This document shows positions 33,720 through 43,704 of a DNA stretch of 64,000 bases, one piece after another. The stretch lies in contig NZ_CP159404.1 of NCBI RefSeq assembly GCF_040500525.1, positions 143,501 through 207,500 on the forward strand, read 5' to 3'. Below the pieces are notes generated by a model, which was not told the origin of the DNA, did not search any database, and saw only the letters and a list, made by a program, of their open reading frames with translations. This DNA is from Azospirillum formosense (GTDB lineage: Bacteria > Pseudomonadota > Alphaproteobacteria > Azospirillales > Azospirillaceae). Numbering within the stretch: position 1 is the stretch's first letter; the number at the start of each line of letters is the position of its first letter. A program made the translations under genes and the position numbers.

Positions 33720-33774
33720 GGTGCGTTGGGTCGCACCTCCCGGTCCGCGCAACCTCCCGTCATCGCAACGGGAG
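33720..33774 (+). promoter_or_regulatory. Phage box G and Shine-Dalgarno hairpin
   Basis: Exact GGTGCGTTGGG at 33720-33730, about 61 bases before the holin GTG. CGCACC at 33732-33737 can pair back with GGTGCG. A second hairpin, CTCCCGT 33754-33760 with ACGGGAG 33768-33774, contains the GGGAG ribosome binding site in its right arm. This arrangement matches that at box E. Confidence 0.6.
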
Positions 33775-33781
33775 AGAGCCA

Positions 33782-33961
33782 GTGCAGCAACCCGCCGACA
33801 ACACGGCCATCGCCGTCAGCCTCACGGCGCCCGGGTGGGCGGCGGTGCTGACCAACGTCAACGCGGTGCTGACCACGGTCAGCCTTCTGCTCGGCATCGC
33901 CTTCTTGGTCTGGCGCTGGAACCGTCAGGTGCGGCGTGACAGCCAGGAGGACACCCTGTGA
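33782..33961 (+). CDS. Probable holin (small membrane protein)
   Basis: A 59-residue protein with one hydrophobic helix (about 22-45: AVLTNVNAVLTTVSLLLGIA and FLVW), followed by a basic, charged tail (RWNRQVRRDSQEDTL). Size, topology and direct overlap with the endolysin gene (GTGA) support a holin, which lets the endolysin out by making holes in the inner membrane. GTG start with GGGAGAG at 9-15 bases upstream, inside the hairpin of box G. It was too short to be listed by length-based gene calling. Family not assigned. Confidence 0.7.
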   Translation: MQQPADNTAIAVSLTAPGWAAVLTNVNAVLTTVSLLLGIAFLVWRWNRQVRRDSQEDTL

Positions 33962-34446
33962 CCAGCCCTTTCGAAAAGGCTCTGGCCTTCGTCCTGGAGA
34001 AAGAGGGTGGCCCGACGATCACCGACGATCCGCGCGACCCCGGCGGCCTGACCCGTTGGGGCATCTCCAAGCGCGCCTACCCGGATTTGGACATCCGCAA
34101 CCTGACCCGCGATCAGGCGGCGGCGATCTACCGCCGGGACTATTGGGACCGGGCCGGCTGCGGCAACCTGCCGGCGGGCGTGGCCTTCTTCCACTTCGAC
34201 ACCGCCGTGAACCAGGGGGCGGGTACCGCGGCGAAGTTCCTCCAGCTCGCCGCGGGCGTCGAAGCCGACGGCAAGATCGGGCCGAAGACCCTCGCCGCTG
34301 TGCAGCGCGCCCGGCCCGCCGACCTGCTGGTCGAGTATGCCGCCCGCCGCGCCGACCACTACGGGCGCCTGCCGCACTTCCCGACCTACGGCCTGGGCTG
34401 GATGCGCCGGATGGCCGCCTGCCTCGCCCTCGCCATCACTGCCTGA
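33958..34446 (+). CDS. Endolysin, glycoside hydrolase family 108 type
   Basis: A 162-residue lysozyme-like enzyme that cleaves peptidoglycan at the end of infection. The N-terminal LEKEGGPTITDDPRDPGGLT holds the EGG motif with the catalytic Glu (residue about 15), and RWGISKRAYPDL follows. The middle (AAAIYRRDYWDRAGCGNLPA) is characteristic of the family, and the C-terminal part (GVEADGKIGPKTLAAV) is a peptidoglycan-binding segment. No signal peptide is present, in keeping with holin-dependent release. The GTG start overlaps the holin stop. Confidence 0.87.
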   Translation: MTSPFEKALAFVLEKEGGPTITDDPRDPGGLTRWGISKRAYPDLDIRNLTRDQAAAIYRRDYWDRAGCGNLPAGVAFFHFDTAVNQGAGTAAKFLQLAAGVEADGKIGPKTLAAVQRARPADLLVEYAARRADHYGRLPHFPTYGLGWMRRMAACLALAITA

Positions 34447-34458
34447 AAGGAGGCTCCC

Positions 34459-34581
34459 ATGCCCATCGCCCACCGCAAGAAGCTCGCCCTCGTCGCCTTC
34501 GCCGCCGTCGCTGGCGCGGTCGACTACTTCGCCGGAACCAACTTCCTCCCCATGGCGCTCCAGGCTCTCGTGGGGATGTGA
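34459..34581 (+). CDS. Small membrane peptide after the endolysin
   Basis: A 40-residue peptide, MPIAHRKKLALVAFAAVAGA and so on, with one or two hydrophobic segments and no recognised family. AAAGGAGG, an almost perfect ribosome binding site, lies 6 bases upstream of the ATG. Its place in the lysis cassette suggests a helper of the holin; the spanin pair that such phages need is not seen elsewhere, and this peptide is too short to be a normal spanin. It was found by reading the sequence, as it is below common length limits. Confidence 0.55.
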   Translation: MPIAHRKKLALVAFAAVAGAVDYFAGTNFLPMALQALVGM

Positions 34582-34586
34582 GGAGA

Positions 34587-34603
34587 GGGGCGCCCTGCGC
34601 CCC
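34587..34603. terminator. Short hairpin between convergent phage genes
   Basis: GGGGCGC (34587-34593) pairs with GCGCCCC (34597-34603), loop CCT. It lies 6 bases after the last rightward phage gene and directly after the stop of the minus-strand gene at 34605. No T-run follows, so its strength as terminator is doubtful. Confidence 0.4.
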
Positions 34604-34604
34604 G

Positions 34605-34955
34605 TTACCCCTTGGGGCCGTGTGTCTTGGGAGCATCGGCCGGCCGGCCAGCGAACACCGTGTAGCCGGAGCCGCGCATGTGCTCCACCAGTTTCATGGC
34701 AAGCATGGTGACAGCCACGTCGTCGGGCTTCTTGGCCGTCTGCATCCCGCGGTTCTGCGACAGCACGAACTCGACCGTCCTCTGGACATCGGGCCACGGG
34801 ATCGCTCCGCCGCCCATCAGGGCAGGTGCCGCAGCCTCCGCCATGGCGATGTACTGGTTGCGGATCTCCGGCCCGAGGCCGTTCCAAAGCTCCGGCCCGC
34901 CGGCCATTGCGACAGCGGCGTCCCAGATCGCACGAGGGGGATGGTCAGTGCTCAT
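34605..34955 (-). CDS. Last prophage gene, hypothetical
   Basis: A 116-residue protein on the minus strand, opposite to the virion module. It is mostly helical (AIWDAAVAMAGGPELWNGLG, TVEFVLSQNRGMQTAKKPDD, VTMLAMKLVEHMRGSGYTVF). No family was recognised. A gene read in the opposite direction at the prophage edge is often expressed in the lysogen. Codon use is normal for the region. The start ATG lies next to the noncoding junction. It could also be the first chromosomal gene, but its composition fits the phage. Confidence 0.6.
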   Translation of the reverse strand: MSTDHPPRAIWDAAVAMAGGPELWNGLGPEIRNQYIAMAEAAAPALMGGGAIPWPDVQRTVEFVLSQNRGMQTAKKPDDVAVTMLAMKLVEHMRGSGYTVFAGRPADAPKTHGPKG

Positions 34956-35323
34956 GCGGCGATGGTGGCATGGGAACGTGACGAGAACAAGAGGGCGCCG
35001 TTGTCAACGGTTTGGGGAGCGCGCACGCCACGTGGCCGTTTTCGCCAATCCGATACTGCGACGCATGTGATTGATCTTATTGATGCGTAACGGCCTGTAT
35101 CGGCGCTTGTTGGCGCGCCGCATCATGCCGGCAAGTCATTGATAGTGTTCAATTATCAAGGAATTCTAAGCGCATATACGCCCTTTATATTCCACGCCCC
35201 CCACCGCCCCCCTCGAATCTATACGCGCTTCGGGCGCAGCCTGATCGTGCCGGACACAGCCGTGCCGGCATCCGATTCACGCTGACGCGCGCCCGACTCT
35301 CCGGACGCGCCCCGGAGGCAACC
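34956..35323. other. Noncoding junction between prophage and kdp operon
   Basis: No gene was found in these 368 bases, which become notably AT-rich at 35130-35200. Visible signs: palindrome GCCACGTGGC at 35027-35036; ACGCAT 35061-35066 with ATGCGT 35083-35088; TTGATA 35139-35144 with TATCAA 35154-35159. The right attachment site and the kdp promoter must both lie about here. No tRNA, and no repeat shared with the visible left part of the phage, could be identified, so the exact boundary stays open. Confidence 0.5.
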
Positions 35324-35407
35324 ATGCTGGACATCATCGCTCTGGCGATCACCGCGGCCTTCTTCGCCGCGTCCATCGCCTATGTGCACGCCTGCGACCG
35401 CTTGTGA
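35324..35407 (+). CDS. 27-residue membrane peptide preceding kdpF
   Basis: A peptide, MLDIIALAITAAFFAASIAY plus VHACDRL, with one clear membrane helix. GGAGG lies 7 bases before ATG 35324, and the stop is 12 bases before kdpF. It is distinct from KdpF, which follows. Similar short helices ending in YxxACDRL before kdp operons are known to me as conserved small proteins, without established function. It may be a small subunit or regulator of the K+ pump. Confidence 0.55.
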   Translation: MLDIIALAITAAFFAASIAYVHACDRL

Positions 35408-35419
35408 GGGGGCCGGGCC

Positions 35420-35509
35420 ATGTTCGTTGACTACGCGCTCGGCGGCCTCGTCGCCGCCGGGCTGCTGGGCTACCTCGTGTACGCCCTGATCCGCCCCGAA
35501 CGGTTCTGA
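35420..35509 (+). CDS. kdpF: KdpF small subunit of the K+-ATPase
   Basis: A 29-residue peptide with one membrane helix (ALGGLVAAGLLGYLVYALI) followed by RPERF. This is the usual end of KdpF, which stabilises the KdpFABC complex in the inner membrane. It begins at ATG 35420, and kdpA starts 10 bases after its stop. Identified by sequence pattern and position directly before kdpA; length matches the family. Confidence 0.85.
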   Translation: MFVDYALGGLVAAGLLGYLVYALIRPERF

Positions 35510-35519
35510 GGAGACTCCC

Positions 35520-37229
35520 ATGACCGTCAGTGGCTGGATTCACATCCTGCTCTTCGCCGCCCTCGTGGCCGCCGTGGCGCGCCCACTCGGCGGCTACATG
35601 ACGCGGCTGTTCAACGGGGAGCGCACGCTGCTCTCGCCGCTGCTCGGCCCCTTTGAGCGTGGGCTCTACCGTTTGGCCGGGGTGGACGCGAAGGCGGAGC
35701 AGCATTGGGTGACCTACGCCGTCGCCATGCTGCTGTTCAACGTCGCCGGCCTCCTGCTGCTCTACGCGCTGCAGCGCCTGCAGGGCATCCTGCCCCTGAA
35801 CCCCACGGGCATGGCGGCGGTGCCCGCCGACCTCGCCTTCAACACCGCCGCCAGCTTCGTCACCAACACCAACTGGCAGAATTACGGCGGCGAAAGCACG
35901 ATGAGCCACCTCGTGCAGATGGCCGGGCTGACCGTGCAGAATTTCGTGTCGGCGGCGACCGGCATCGCGCTGGCCGTGGCTCTGGTCCGCGGCTTCACCC
36001 GCACCGGGGCGCGGACGGTCGGCAATTTCTGGGCCGACCTGACCCGCGGCACGCTCTACCTGCTGCTGCCGCTCAGCCTGCTCTGCGCGCTGTTCCTGGT
36101 GTGGCAGGGCGTGCCGCAGACGCTGGCCGGCACGGTGGACGCCACCACGCTGGAGGGCGCCCGGCAGACCATCGCGCTCGGCCCCGTCGCCTCGCAGGAG
36201 GCGATCAAGATGCTGGGCACCAACGGCGGCGGCTTCTTCAACGCCAACTCCGCCCACCCCTTCGAGAATCCGAACGCCCTGACCAACCTCGTGCAGATGC
36301 TGTCGATCTTCGCCATCGGCGCCGGGCTGACCAACCTGTTCGGGCGCATGGCCGGGGACGAGCGGCAGGGCTGGGCCATCCTGGCCGCCATGGGCCTGCT
36401 GTTCCTCGTCGGTGTCGCCGTCGTCTACTGGGCGGAGGCCCAGGGCAACCCGGCCTTCGCCGCCTTCGGGCTGGAGGGAAGCGCCGGCAACATGGAGGGC
36501 AAGGAGACCCGCTTCGGCATCGCCATGAGCGCCCTGTTCGCCGCGGTGACCACGGCGGCCTCCTGCGGAGCGGTCAACGCGATGCACGACAGCTTCATGC
36601 CGCTGGGCGGCATGGTGCCGATGGTCAACATGATGCTGGGCGAGATCATCATCGGCGGCGTCGGGGCCGGGCTCTACGGCATGCTGCTGTTCGCCATCGT
36701 CACGATGTTCGTCGCCGGTCTGATGGTCGGGCGGACGCCGGAGTATCTGGGCAAGAAGCTTGAGGCGAAGGAGGTCAAGATGACCATGCTCGCCGTGCTC
36801 TGCCTGCCCCTGATGATGCTGGGCGGCACCGCCTTCGCGGTGGTGCTGGACAGCGGCCTCGCCTCGCTCGCCAACGCCGGCCCGCACGGCTTCTCGGAGG
36901 CGCTCTACGCCTACGTCTCGGCGGCGGCCAACAACGGCAGCGCCTTCGGCGGGCTGTCGGGCAACACGCTCTGGTACAACCTGACGCTCGCCGCCGGGAT
37001 GCTGGTGGGCCGCTTCCTGGTCATCGTGCCGATGCTGGCGGTTGCCGGCTCGCTCGCCGCCAAGACGCGCAGCGCGGCCTCGGCCGGCACCTTCCCGACC
37101 CACGGCGGCCTGTTCGTCGGGCTGCTGGCCGGCGTCATCCTGATCGTCGGCGGTCTGACCTTCTTCCCGGCGCTCGCCCTCGGCCCGGTGGCCGAGCATC
37201 TGGCGATGCGCGCCGGCCTCCTCTTCTGA
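35520..37229 (+). CDS. kdpA: Potassium-transporting ATPase subunit A
   Basis: A 569-residue membrane protein that forms the K+-selective channel of the high-affinity KdpFABC pump, made at low external potassium. About ten membrane helices are visible. The signature filter loops are present: FNTAASFVTNTNWQNYGGES (about residues 107-126), LGTNGGGFFNANSAHPFENP (about 231-250), TAASCGAVNAMHDSFMPLGG, and AAANNGSAFGGLSGN. ATG 35520 has a GAGGAG ribosome binding site. First large gene of the operon, with kdpB 13 bases further on. Confidence 0.97.
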   Translation: MTVSGWIHILLFAALVAAVARPLGGYMTRLFNGERTLLSPLLGPFERGLYRLAGVDAKAEQHWVTYAVAMLLFNVAGLLLLYALQRLQGILPLNPTGMAAVPADLAFNTAASFVTNTNWQNYGGESTMSHLVQMAGLTVQNFVSAATGIALAVALVRGFTRTGARTVGNFWADLTRGTLYLLLPLSLLCALFLVWQGVPQTLAGTVDATTLEGARQTIALGPVASQEAIKMLGTNGGGFFNANSAHPFENPNALTNLVQMLSIFAIGAGLTNLFGRMAGDERQGWAILAAMGLLFLVGVAVVYWAEAQGNPAFAAFGLEGSAGNMEGKETRFGIAMSALFAAVTTAASCGAVNAMHDSFMPLGGMVPMVNMMLGEIIIGGVGAGLYGMLLFAIVTMFVAGLMVGRTPEYLGKKLEAKEVKMTMLAVLCLPLMMLGGTAFAVVLDSGLASLANAGPHGFSEALYAYVSAAANNGSAFGGLSGNTLWYNLTLAAGMLVGRFLVIVPMLAVAGSLAAKTRSAASAGTFPTHGGLFVGLLAGVILIVGGLTFFPALALGPVAEHLAMRAGLLF

Positions 37230-37242
37230 CCGGGGACCTTCC

Positions 37243-39360
<2,118 letters not shown>

Positions 39361-39370
39361 GGACCCCGCC

Positions 39371-39979
39371 ATGATCAAGGAACTGCGTCCCGCCCTCGTC
39401 ATGATCGCCGCGCTGACCGTGGTGACTGGGCTGATCTACCCGCTGGCCGTCACCGGCATCGCCCAGGCCGTCTTCCCGCATCAGGCCAACGGCAGCCTGA
39501 TCGAGCGGAACGGGACGGTCGTCGGCTCCGCCCTGATCGGCCAGAGCGTCACGGGAGAGGGCTACTTCCACGGCCGGCCCTCCGCCACGCTGGGGCCGGA
39601 CCCGGCCGACCCGTCGAAGAGCGTGCCGGCGCCCTACAACGCCGCGGCCTCCGGCGGCTCCAACCTCGGCCCGACGTCGCAGGCTCTGGCCGACCGGGTG
39701 CGGGAGGAGACGGAGCGGCTGAAGGCCGAGAATCCGGGCGTTCCGGTGCCGGTCGAGCTGGCGACGGCCTCGGCCAGCGGTCTCGACCCGCATCTGTCGC
39801 CGGCGGCCGCCGACTTCCAGGTCCCCCGCGTCGCCCGTGCCCGCGGCCTGTCGGAGGCCCAGGTCCGCGCCGTGGTCACCCTGAACACGGAGCCCTCGCC
39901 GCTGGGACCGCTGGGGGAGCCGGTGGTCAACGTGCTGCGGCTCAATCTCGCCCTCGACGCCGCCACGGCGACGCATTAG
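39371..39979 (+). CDS. kdpC: Potassium-transporting ATPase subunit C
   Basis: A 202-residue protein with one N-terminal membrane helix (ALVMIAALTVVTGLIYPLAV) and a soluble domain. Family signatures: QAVFPHQANGSLIERNG, GSALIGQ, YFHGRPSA, AASGGSNLGPTSQAL and SASGLDPHLSPAAADFQVPR. It stabilises the KdpFABC complex and raises ATP affinity. It follows kdpB directly and precedes kdpD by 86 bases. Confidence 0.95.
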   Translation: MIKELRPALVMIAALTVVTGLIYPLAVTGIAQAVFPHQANGSLIERNGTVVGSALIGQSVTGEGYFHGRPSATLGPDPADPSKSVPAPYNAAASGGSNLGPTSQALADRVREETERLKAENPGVPVPVELATASASGLDPHLSPAAADFQVPRVARARGLSEAQVRAVVTLNTEPSPLGPLGEPVVNVLRLNLALDAATATH

Positions 39980-40065
39980 CTGAAGGTCAGCAGGCGGCCT
40001 CCTTCCTTTTTCCGCGCCGGCGGGGGAGGGAATGGGGCCGCCGATCCGTTCCGAAAGCCGCCCCG

Positions 40066-42825
40066 ATGCCGAACGACCGAACCGCCGCCGTTGCCCGGCC
40101 CTCGCCCGAAGCGCTCCTGCGCGAAGCGGCGCGGGAGGGGCGCGGGCGGCTCAAGCTGTTCCTGGGCGCCGCCCCCGGCGTCGGCAAGACCTACGAAATG
40201 CTGCTGACCGCCCAGGCCAAGCGGCGCGACGGGGTGGACGTGGTGGTCGGCGTGGTGGAGACCCACGGCCGGCGCGAGACCGAGGCGCTGCTCGCCGGCC
40301 TGACGGTCCTTCCCCGCCGCAAGGTCGAGTACAAGGGCCGCCGGCTCGACGAGATGGACCTCGACGCCATCCTCGCCCGCCGCCCGGCCATCGTCCTGGT
40401 GGACGAGCTGGCCCACACGAACGCCCCCGGCAGCCGGCACGCCAAGCGCTATCTCGACGTGGAGGAGATCCTCGCCGCCGGGATCGACGTCTACACGACC
40501 ATGAACATCCAGCATGTGGAGAGCCTGAACGACGTCGTCGCCCGGATCACCCGCGTCCGCGTGCGCGAGACGGTGCCGGACTCCATCCTCGACCGCGCCG
40601 ACGACATCGAGGTCATCGACATCACGCCCGACGATCTGATTCAGCGGCTGAAGGACGGCAAGGTCTACGTCCCGCGCACCGCCGAACGGGCGATCCGCCA
40701 TTACTTCTCCCCCGGCAACCTGACGGCGCTGCGCGAACTGGCGCTGCGCCGCACCGCCCAGCGGGTGGACGACCAGCTTCTCACGCACATGCAGGCCCAC
40801 GCCATCGCCGGACCCTGGGCGGCGGGGGAGCGGCTGCTGGTCTGCGTGAACGAGGACCCGGCCTGCGCCGCCGTCGTCCGCTACGCCCGCCGTCAGGCCG
40901 ACCGGCTGCGCGCCCATTGGACCGCGCTGCATGTGGAGACTCCGCGCAGCCTGCGCCTGAGCGAGGCCGAGCGCGACCGCATCGCCGACGCGCTGCGGCT
41001 GGTCGAGAAGCTGGGCGGCGAGGCGGTGACCATCCCCGGCGGCGACGTGGCCGGCACGGTGGTCGAGTATGCGCGGGCCAACAACGTCGCCCACATCGTC
41101 ATCGCCAAGTCCCACCGCGGCCCCTGGGCGGAGCTTCTGCGCAGTTCCATCGCCTTCCGGCTGATCCGGCAGGCCGGCGGCATCAGCGTCCATGTCATCG
41201 CCGACGACGCCGAGGAGCCGATCCCCCCCAAGACGGTGCGCACCGCCGCCCCCCGGCGCCCGGCGCTGTCCTGGTGGCCCTACGCCGCCGCCACCGGCTA
41301 TGTCGCGCTGGCGCTGGGCGTCGGGGAGGTGCTTCAGCAGGTGCTGGACGTCAGCAACGTCGCGCTGGTCTTCTTGACGGCGGTGCTGACCAGCGCGGTG
41401 ACCGGCGGGCTGGGGCCGTCGCTTTACGCCTGCGTCGCCAGCATCCTGGCCTTTAACTACTTCTTCCTGAACCCGCTCTACACCTTCTCCATCGCCGACC
41501 CGGAGAACATCGTCGCGCTGTTCTTCTTCGCGGTGGTCGCGGTGATCGCCAGCAACCTGACCGCCCGCGTGCGCGCCCAGGCCGTCACCGCCCGGCTGCG
41601 CGCCAAGACGACCGAGGATCTCTACGGCTTCAGCCGCAAGCTGGCCGGCGTGGTCACCATGGACGACCTGCTGTGGGCGACCGCCCACCAGATCGCGGCG
41701 ATGCTGAAGGTGCATGTGGTCCTGCTGCTGCCCGACGGCGGCACCGTGTCCGTCCGCGCCGGCTACCCGCCGGAGGACGAGCTGCGCGAGGCCGACCTCG
41801 CCGCCGCCGTCTGGGCGTGGGAGAACAACCGGCCGGCCGGGCGCGGCTCGGACACGCTGCCCGGCGCCAAGTGGCTGTTCCTTCCCCTGCGCACCGGGCG
41901 CGGCCCGGTCGGGGTGGTCGGCATCGACACCGACACCGCCCGCACCGGCAAGCCCGGCGCCCTGCTGACCCCCGACCAGCGCCGTCTGCTCGACGCGCTG
42001 ACCGATCAGGCCGCACTCGCCATCGAGCGGGTCACCCTGGCGGAGGACGTGGACCGCGCTCGTCTGGCCGCCGAGACGGAGCGGCTGCGCTCGGCCCTGC
42101 TCACCTCGATCTCCCACGACCTGCGGACGCCGCTGGCCTCCATCCTGGGGTCGGCGACCAGCCTGACCGCCTACGGCGCCGGGATGGACGAGGCGTCGCG
42201 CCGCGACCTCGCCGCCACCATCCAGGAGGAGGCGGAGCGGCTGAACCGCTTCATCGCCAACCTGCTGGACATGACGCGCCTGGAATCGGGGGCCATCCGA
42301 CCGCGCACCGGCCCGGTCGATCTGGCCGAGACGGTGGGCAGCGCGCTGGGGCGGGCGGGGCGCATCCTGGCCGGGCACCGGGTGGACGTCGATCTGGCCG
42401 CCGACCTGCCGATGCTGGAGGCGGACGACGTGCTGTTCGAACAGGTTCTCTTCAATCTGCTGGACAACGCGGCCAAATACGCGCCAACAGGCTCGCTGAT
42501 CCAGGTCGGGGCGTCGCGGGAGGGCGGTCGGGTGCGCATCGAGGTGCGGGACGAGGGCGAGGGCATCCCCGCGGCGGATGTCGAGCGCATCTTCGACAAG
42601 TTCTACCGCGTCCAGGCCCAGGACCGGCAGCGCGCCGGGACCGGGCTGGGGCTGGCGATCTGCCGCGGCTTCGTCGAGGCGATGGGCGGCACCATCGCCG
42701 CCGGCAACCGCAAGGACCGCTCCGGCGCCGTCTTCACCCTGACCATGCCCGCCGCCGCCGCCCTGCCTAGTCTTGAGGGGCCCAGCCTTGAGGGGCCCGG
42801 TCTCGAGGAAGAGGGGACGCCATGA
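40066..42825 (+). CDS. kdpD: Sensor histidine kinase KdpD
   Basis: A 919-residue sensor kinase that phosphorylates KdpE when potassium is limiting. In order: KdpD-type N-terminal ATP-binding domain with Walker A GAAPGVGKT (about residues 33-41), universal-stress-like domain, four membrane helices (about 400-500), GAF-like region, and histidine kinase core with the phospho-acceptor His in ISHDLRTPLASILG (about residue 680) and the ATPase motifs NLLDNAAKYA and GTGLGLAI. The C-terminus ends with a short tandem repeat encoding LEGP units. Its stop overlaps the kdpE start (ATGA). Confidence 0.95.
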   Translation: MPNDRTAAVARPSPEALLREAAREGRGRLKLFLGAAPGVGKTYEMLLTAQAKRRDGVDVVVGVVETHGRRETEALLAGLTVLPRRKVEYKGRRLDEMDLDAILARRPAIVLVDELAHTNAPGSRHAKRYLDVEEILAAGIDVYTTMNIQHVESLNDVVARITRVRVRETVPDSILDRADDIEVIDITPDDLIQRLKDGKVYVPRTAERAIRHYFSPGNLTALRELALRRTAQRVDDQLLTHMQAHAIAGPWAAGERLLVCVNEDPACAAVVRYARRQADRLRAHWTALHVETPRSLRLSEAERDRIADALRLVEKLGGEAVTIPGGDVAGTVVEYARANNVAHIVIAKSHRGPWAELLRSSIAFRLIRQAGGISVHVIADDAEEPIPPKTVRTAAPRRPALSWWPYAAATGYVALALGVGEVLQQVLDVSNVALVFLTAVLTSAVTGGLGPSLYACVASILAFNYFFLNPLYTFSIADPENIVALFFFAVVAVIASNLTARVRAQAVTARLRAKTTEDLYGFSRKLAGVVTMDDLLWATAHQIAAMLKVHVVLLLPDGGTVSVRAGYPPEDELREADLAAAVWAWENNRPAGRGSDTLPGAKWLFLPLRTGRGPVGVVGIDTDTARTGKPGALLTPDQRRLLDALTDQAALAIERVTLAEDVDRARLAAETERLRSALLTSISHDLRTPLASILGSATSLTAYGAGMDEASRRDLAATIQEEAERLNRFIANLLDMTRLESGAIRPRTGPVDLAETVGSALGRAGRILAGHRVDVDLAADLPMLEADDVLFEQVLFNLLDNAAKYAPTGSLIQVGASREGGRVRIEVRDEGEGIPAADVERIFDKFYRVQAQDRQRAGTGLGLAICRGFVEAMGGTIAAGNRKDRSGAVFTLTMPAAAALPSLEGPSLEGPGLEEEGTP

Positions 42826-43520
42826 GGTCGGACACCCTGCCGCTGCGCGTCCTGGTGGTGGACGACGAGCCGCCGATCCGCCGCTTCCTGCGCACCACCC
42901 TGTCCACCCAGGGCTACGACATCGCCGAGGCGGAGGATGGCGCGGGCGCGCTGGAGGCGGTGCGGCGGCGTCCGCCGGACCTGCTGGTGCTCGATCTCGG
43001 GTTGCCGGGCATCGGCGGGCTGGAGGTGATCCGCCGCCTGCGCGCCGACGGGGTGGCCACCCCCATTATCGTCCTGTCCAGCCGCGCCGACGAGGCGGGC
43101 AAGGTGGAGGCGCTGGACCTCGGCGCCGACGACTATGTGACCAAGCCCTTCGGCATGGACGAGTTGCTGGCCCGCATCCGCGCCGCCCTGCGCCACCGCC
43201 TGCAGCAGCAGGGGGAGCGGCCGCTGTTCCGCAGCGGCGACCTCGCCGTCGATCTGGTCCGGCGGATCGTGACCGTCCGTGGCGCCGAGGTGAAGCTGTC
43301 GCCCCGCGAATACGACCTGCTGCGCCTGCTGGTCGCCCATGCCGGCAAGGTGCTGACCCACCGCTTCATCCTGAAGGAAGTCTGGGGGGCGGACACCGAC
43401 GTGCAGTATCTGCGCATCTACATCCGCCAGCTCCGCCAGAAGATCGAAGCGGAGCCGGAGCGCCCCTCGCACATCCTGACCGAGACCGGCGTCGGCTACC
43501 GGCTGCGCGCGCCGGACTGA
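42822..43520 (+). CDS. kdpE: Response regulator KdpE
   Basis: A 232-residue OmpR-type response regulator that activates the kdp operon. The receiver domain has the acidic pair VVDDEPPIRRFLRTTL (about residues 9-24), phospho-acceptor Asp in LVLDLGLPGIGG (about 58), the switch Thr/Ser in IVLSSRADE and the conserved Lys in YVTKPFGMDEL. The C-terminal winged helix contains LSPREYDLLRLLVAHAGKVL and the end RPSHILTETGVGYRL. It overlaps kdpD by 4 bases, so both are made together. Confidence 0.95.
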   Translation: MRSDTLPLRVLVVDDEPPIRRFLRTTLSTQGYDIAEAEDGAGALEAVRRRPPDLLVLDLGLPGIGGLEVIRRLRADGVATPIIVLSSRADEAGKVEALDLGADDYVTKPFGMDELLARIRAALRHRLQQQGERPLFRSGDLAVDLVRRIVTVRGAEVKLSPREYDLLRLLVAHAGKVLTHRFILKEVWGADTDVQYLRIYIRQLRQKIEAEPERPSHILTETGVGYRLRAPD

Positions 43521-43704
43521 TCCGGCCCCGCACCCTCTCCCCGAACCCCGGCGCAACCCACCGCTGCACGCCAAACCTGCTGCGCGGTGGTCGGATTCGT
43601 GCGACAGAACCCCCAGGGCCGCTGTTTCAAGCGCAAAGCCCCAAGAAAAGAGATGACCGCACACCGCAACTAAGCCCAACCGAAGCTTTCGAAGAGATTT
43701 TTAT

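Larger units (their letters stand above)
1..34955. mobile_element. Temperate podovirus-type prophage, right-hand part
   Basis: A continuous run of phage genes occupies this interval: early regulator and replication genes, terminase, portal, scaffold, capsid, tail adaptor and nozzle, internal virion proteins, tail fibre, holin and endolysin. The order of the virion genes resembles T7-like and BPP-1-like podoviruses. No integrase or lysogeny repressor is visible, so the left end, and probably the lysogeny genes, lie before position 1. The right boundary is placed after the last phage-like gene, before the kdp operon, but no attachment core could be identified. Prophage rather than free phage is inferred from direct continuity with chromosomal genes. 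The virion order alone does not tell whether the element is still functional. Confidence 0.9.

Noticed and set aside
34956..35323. tRNA gene as attachment site of the prophage
   Set aside because: No cloverleaf or T-loop sequence could be found on either strand.
43521..43704. Mn2+ (yybP-ykoY) riboswitch before the TerC-family gene
   Set aside because: The expected conserved loops could not be found in the 184-base leader.
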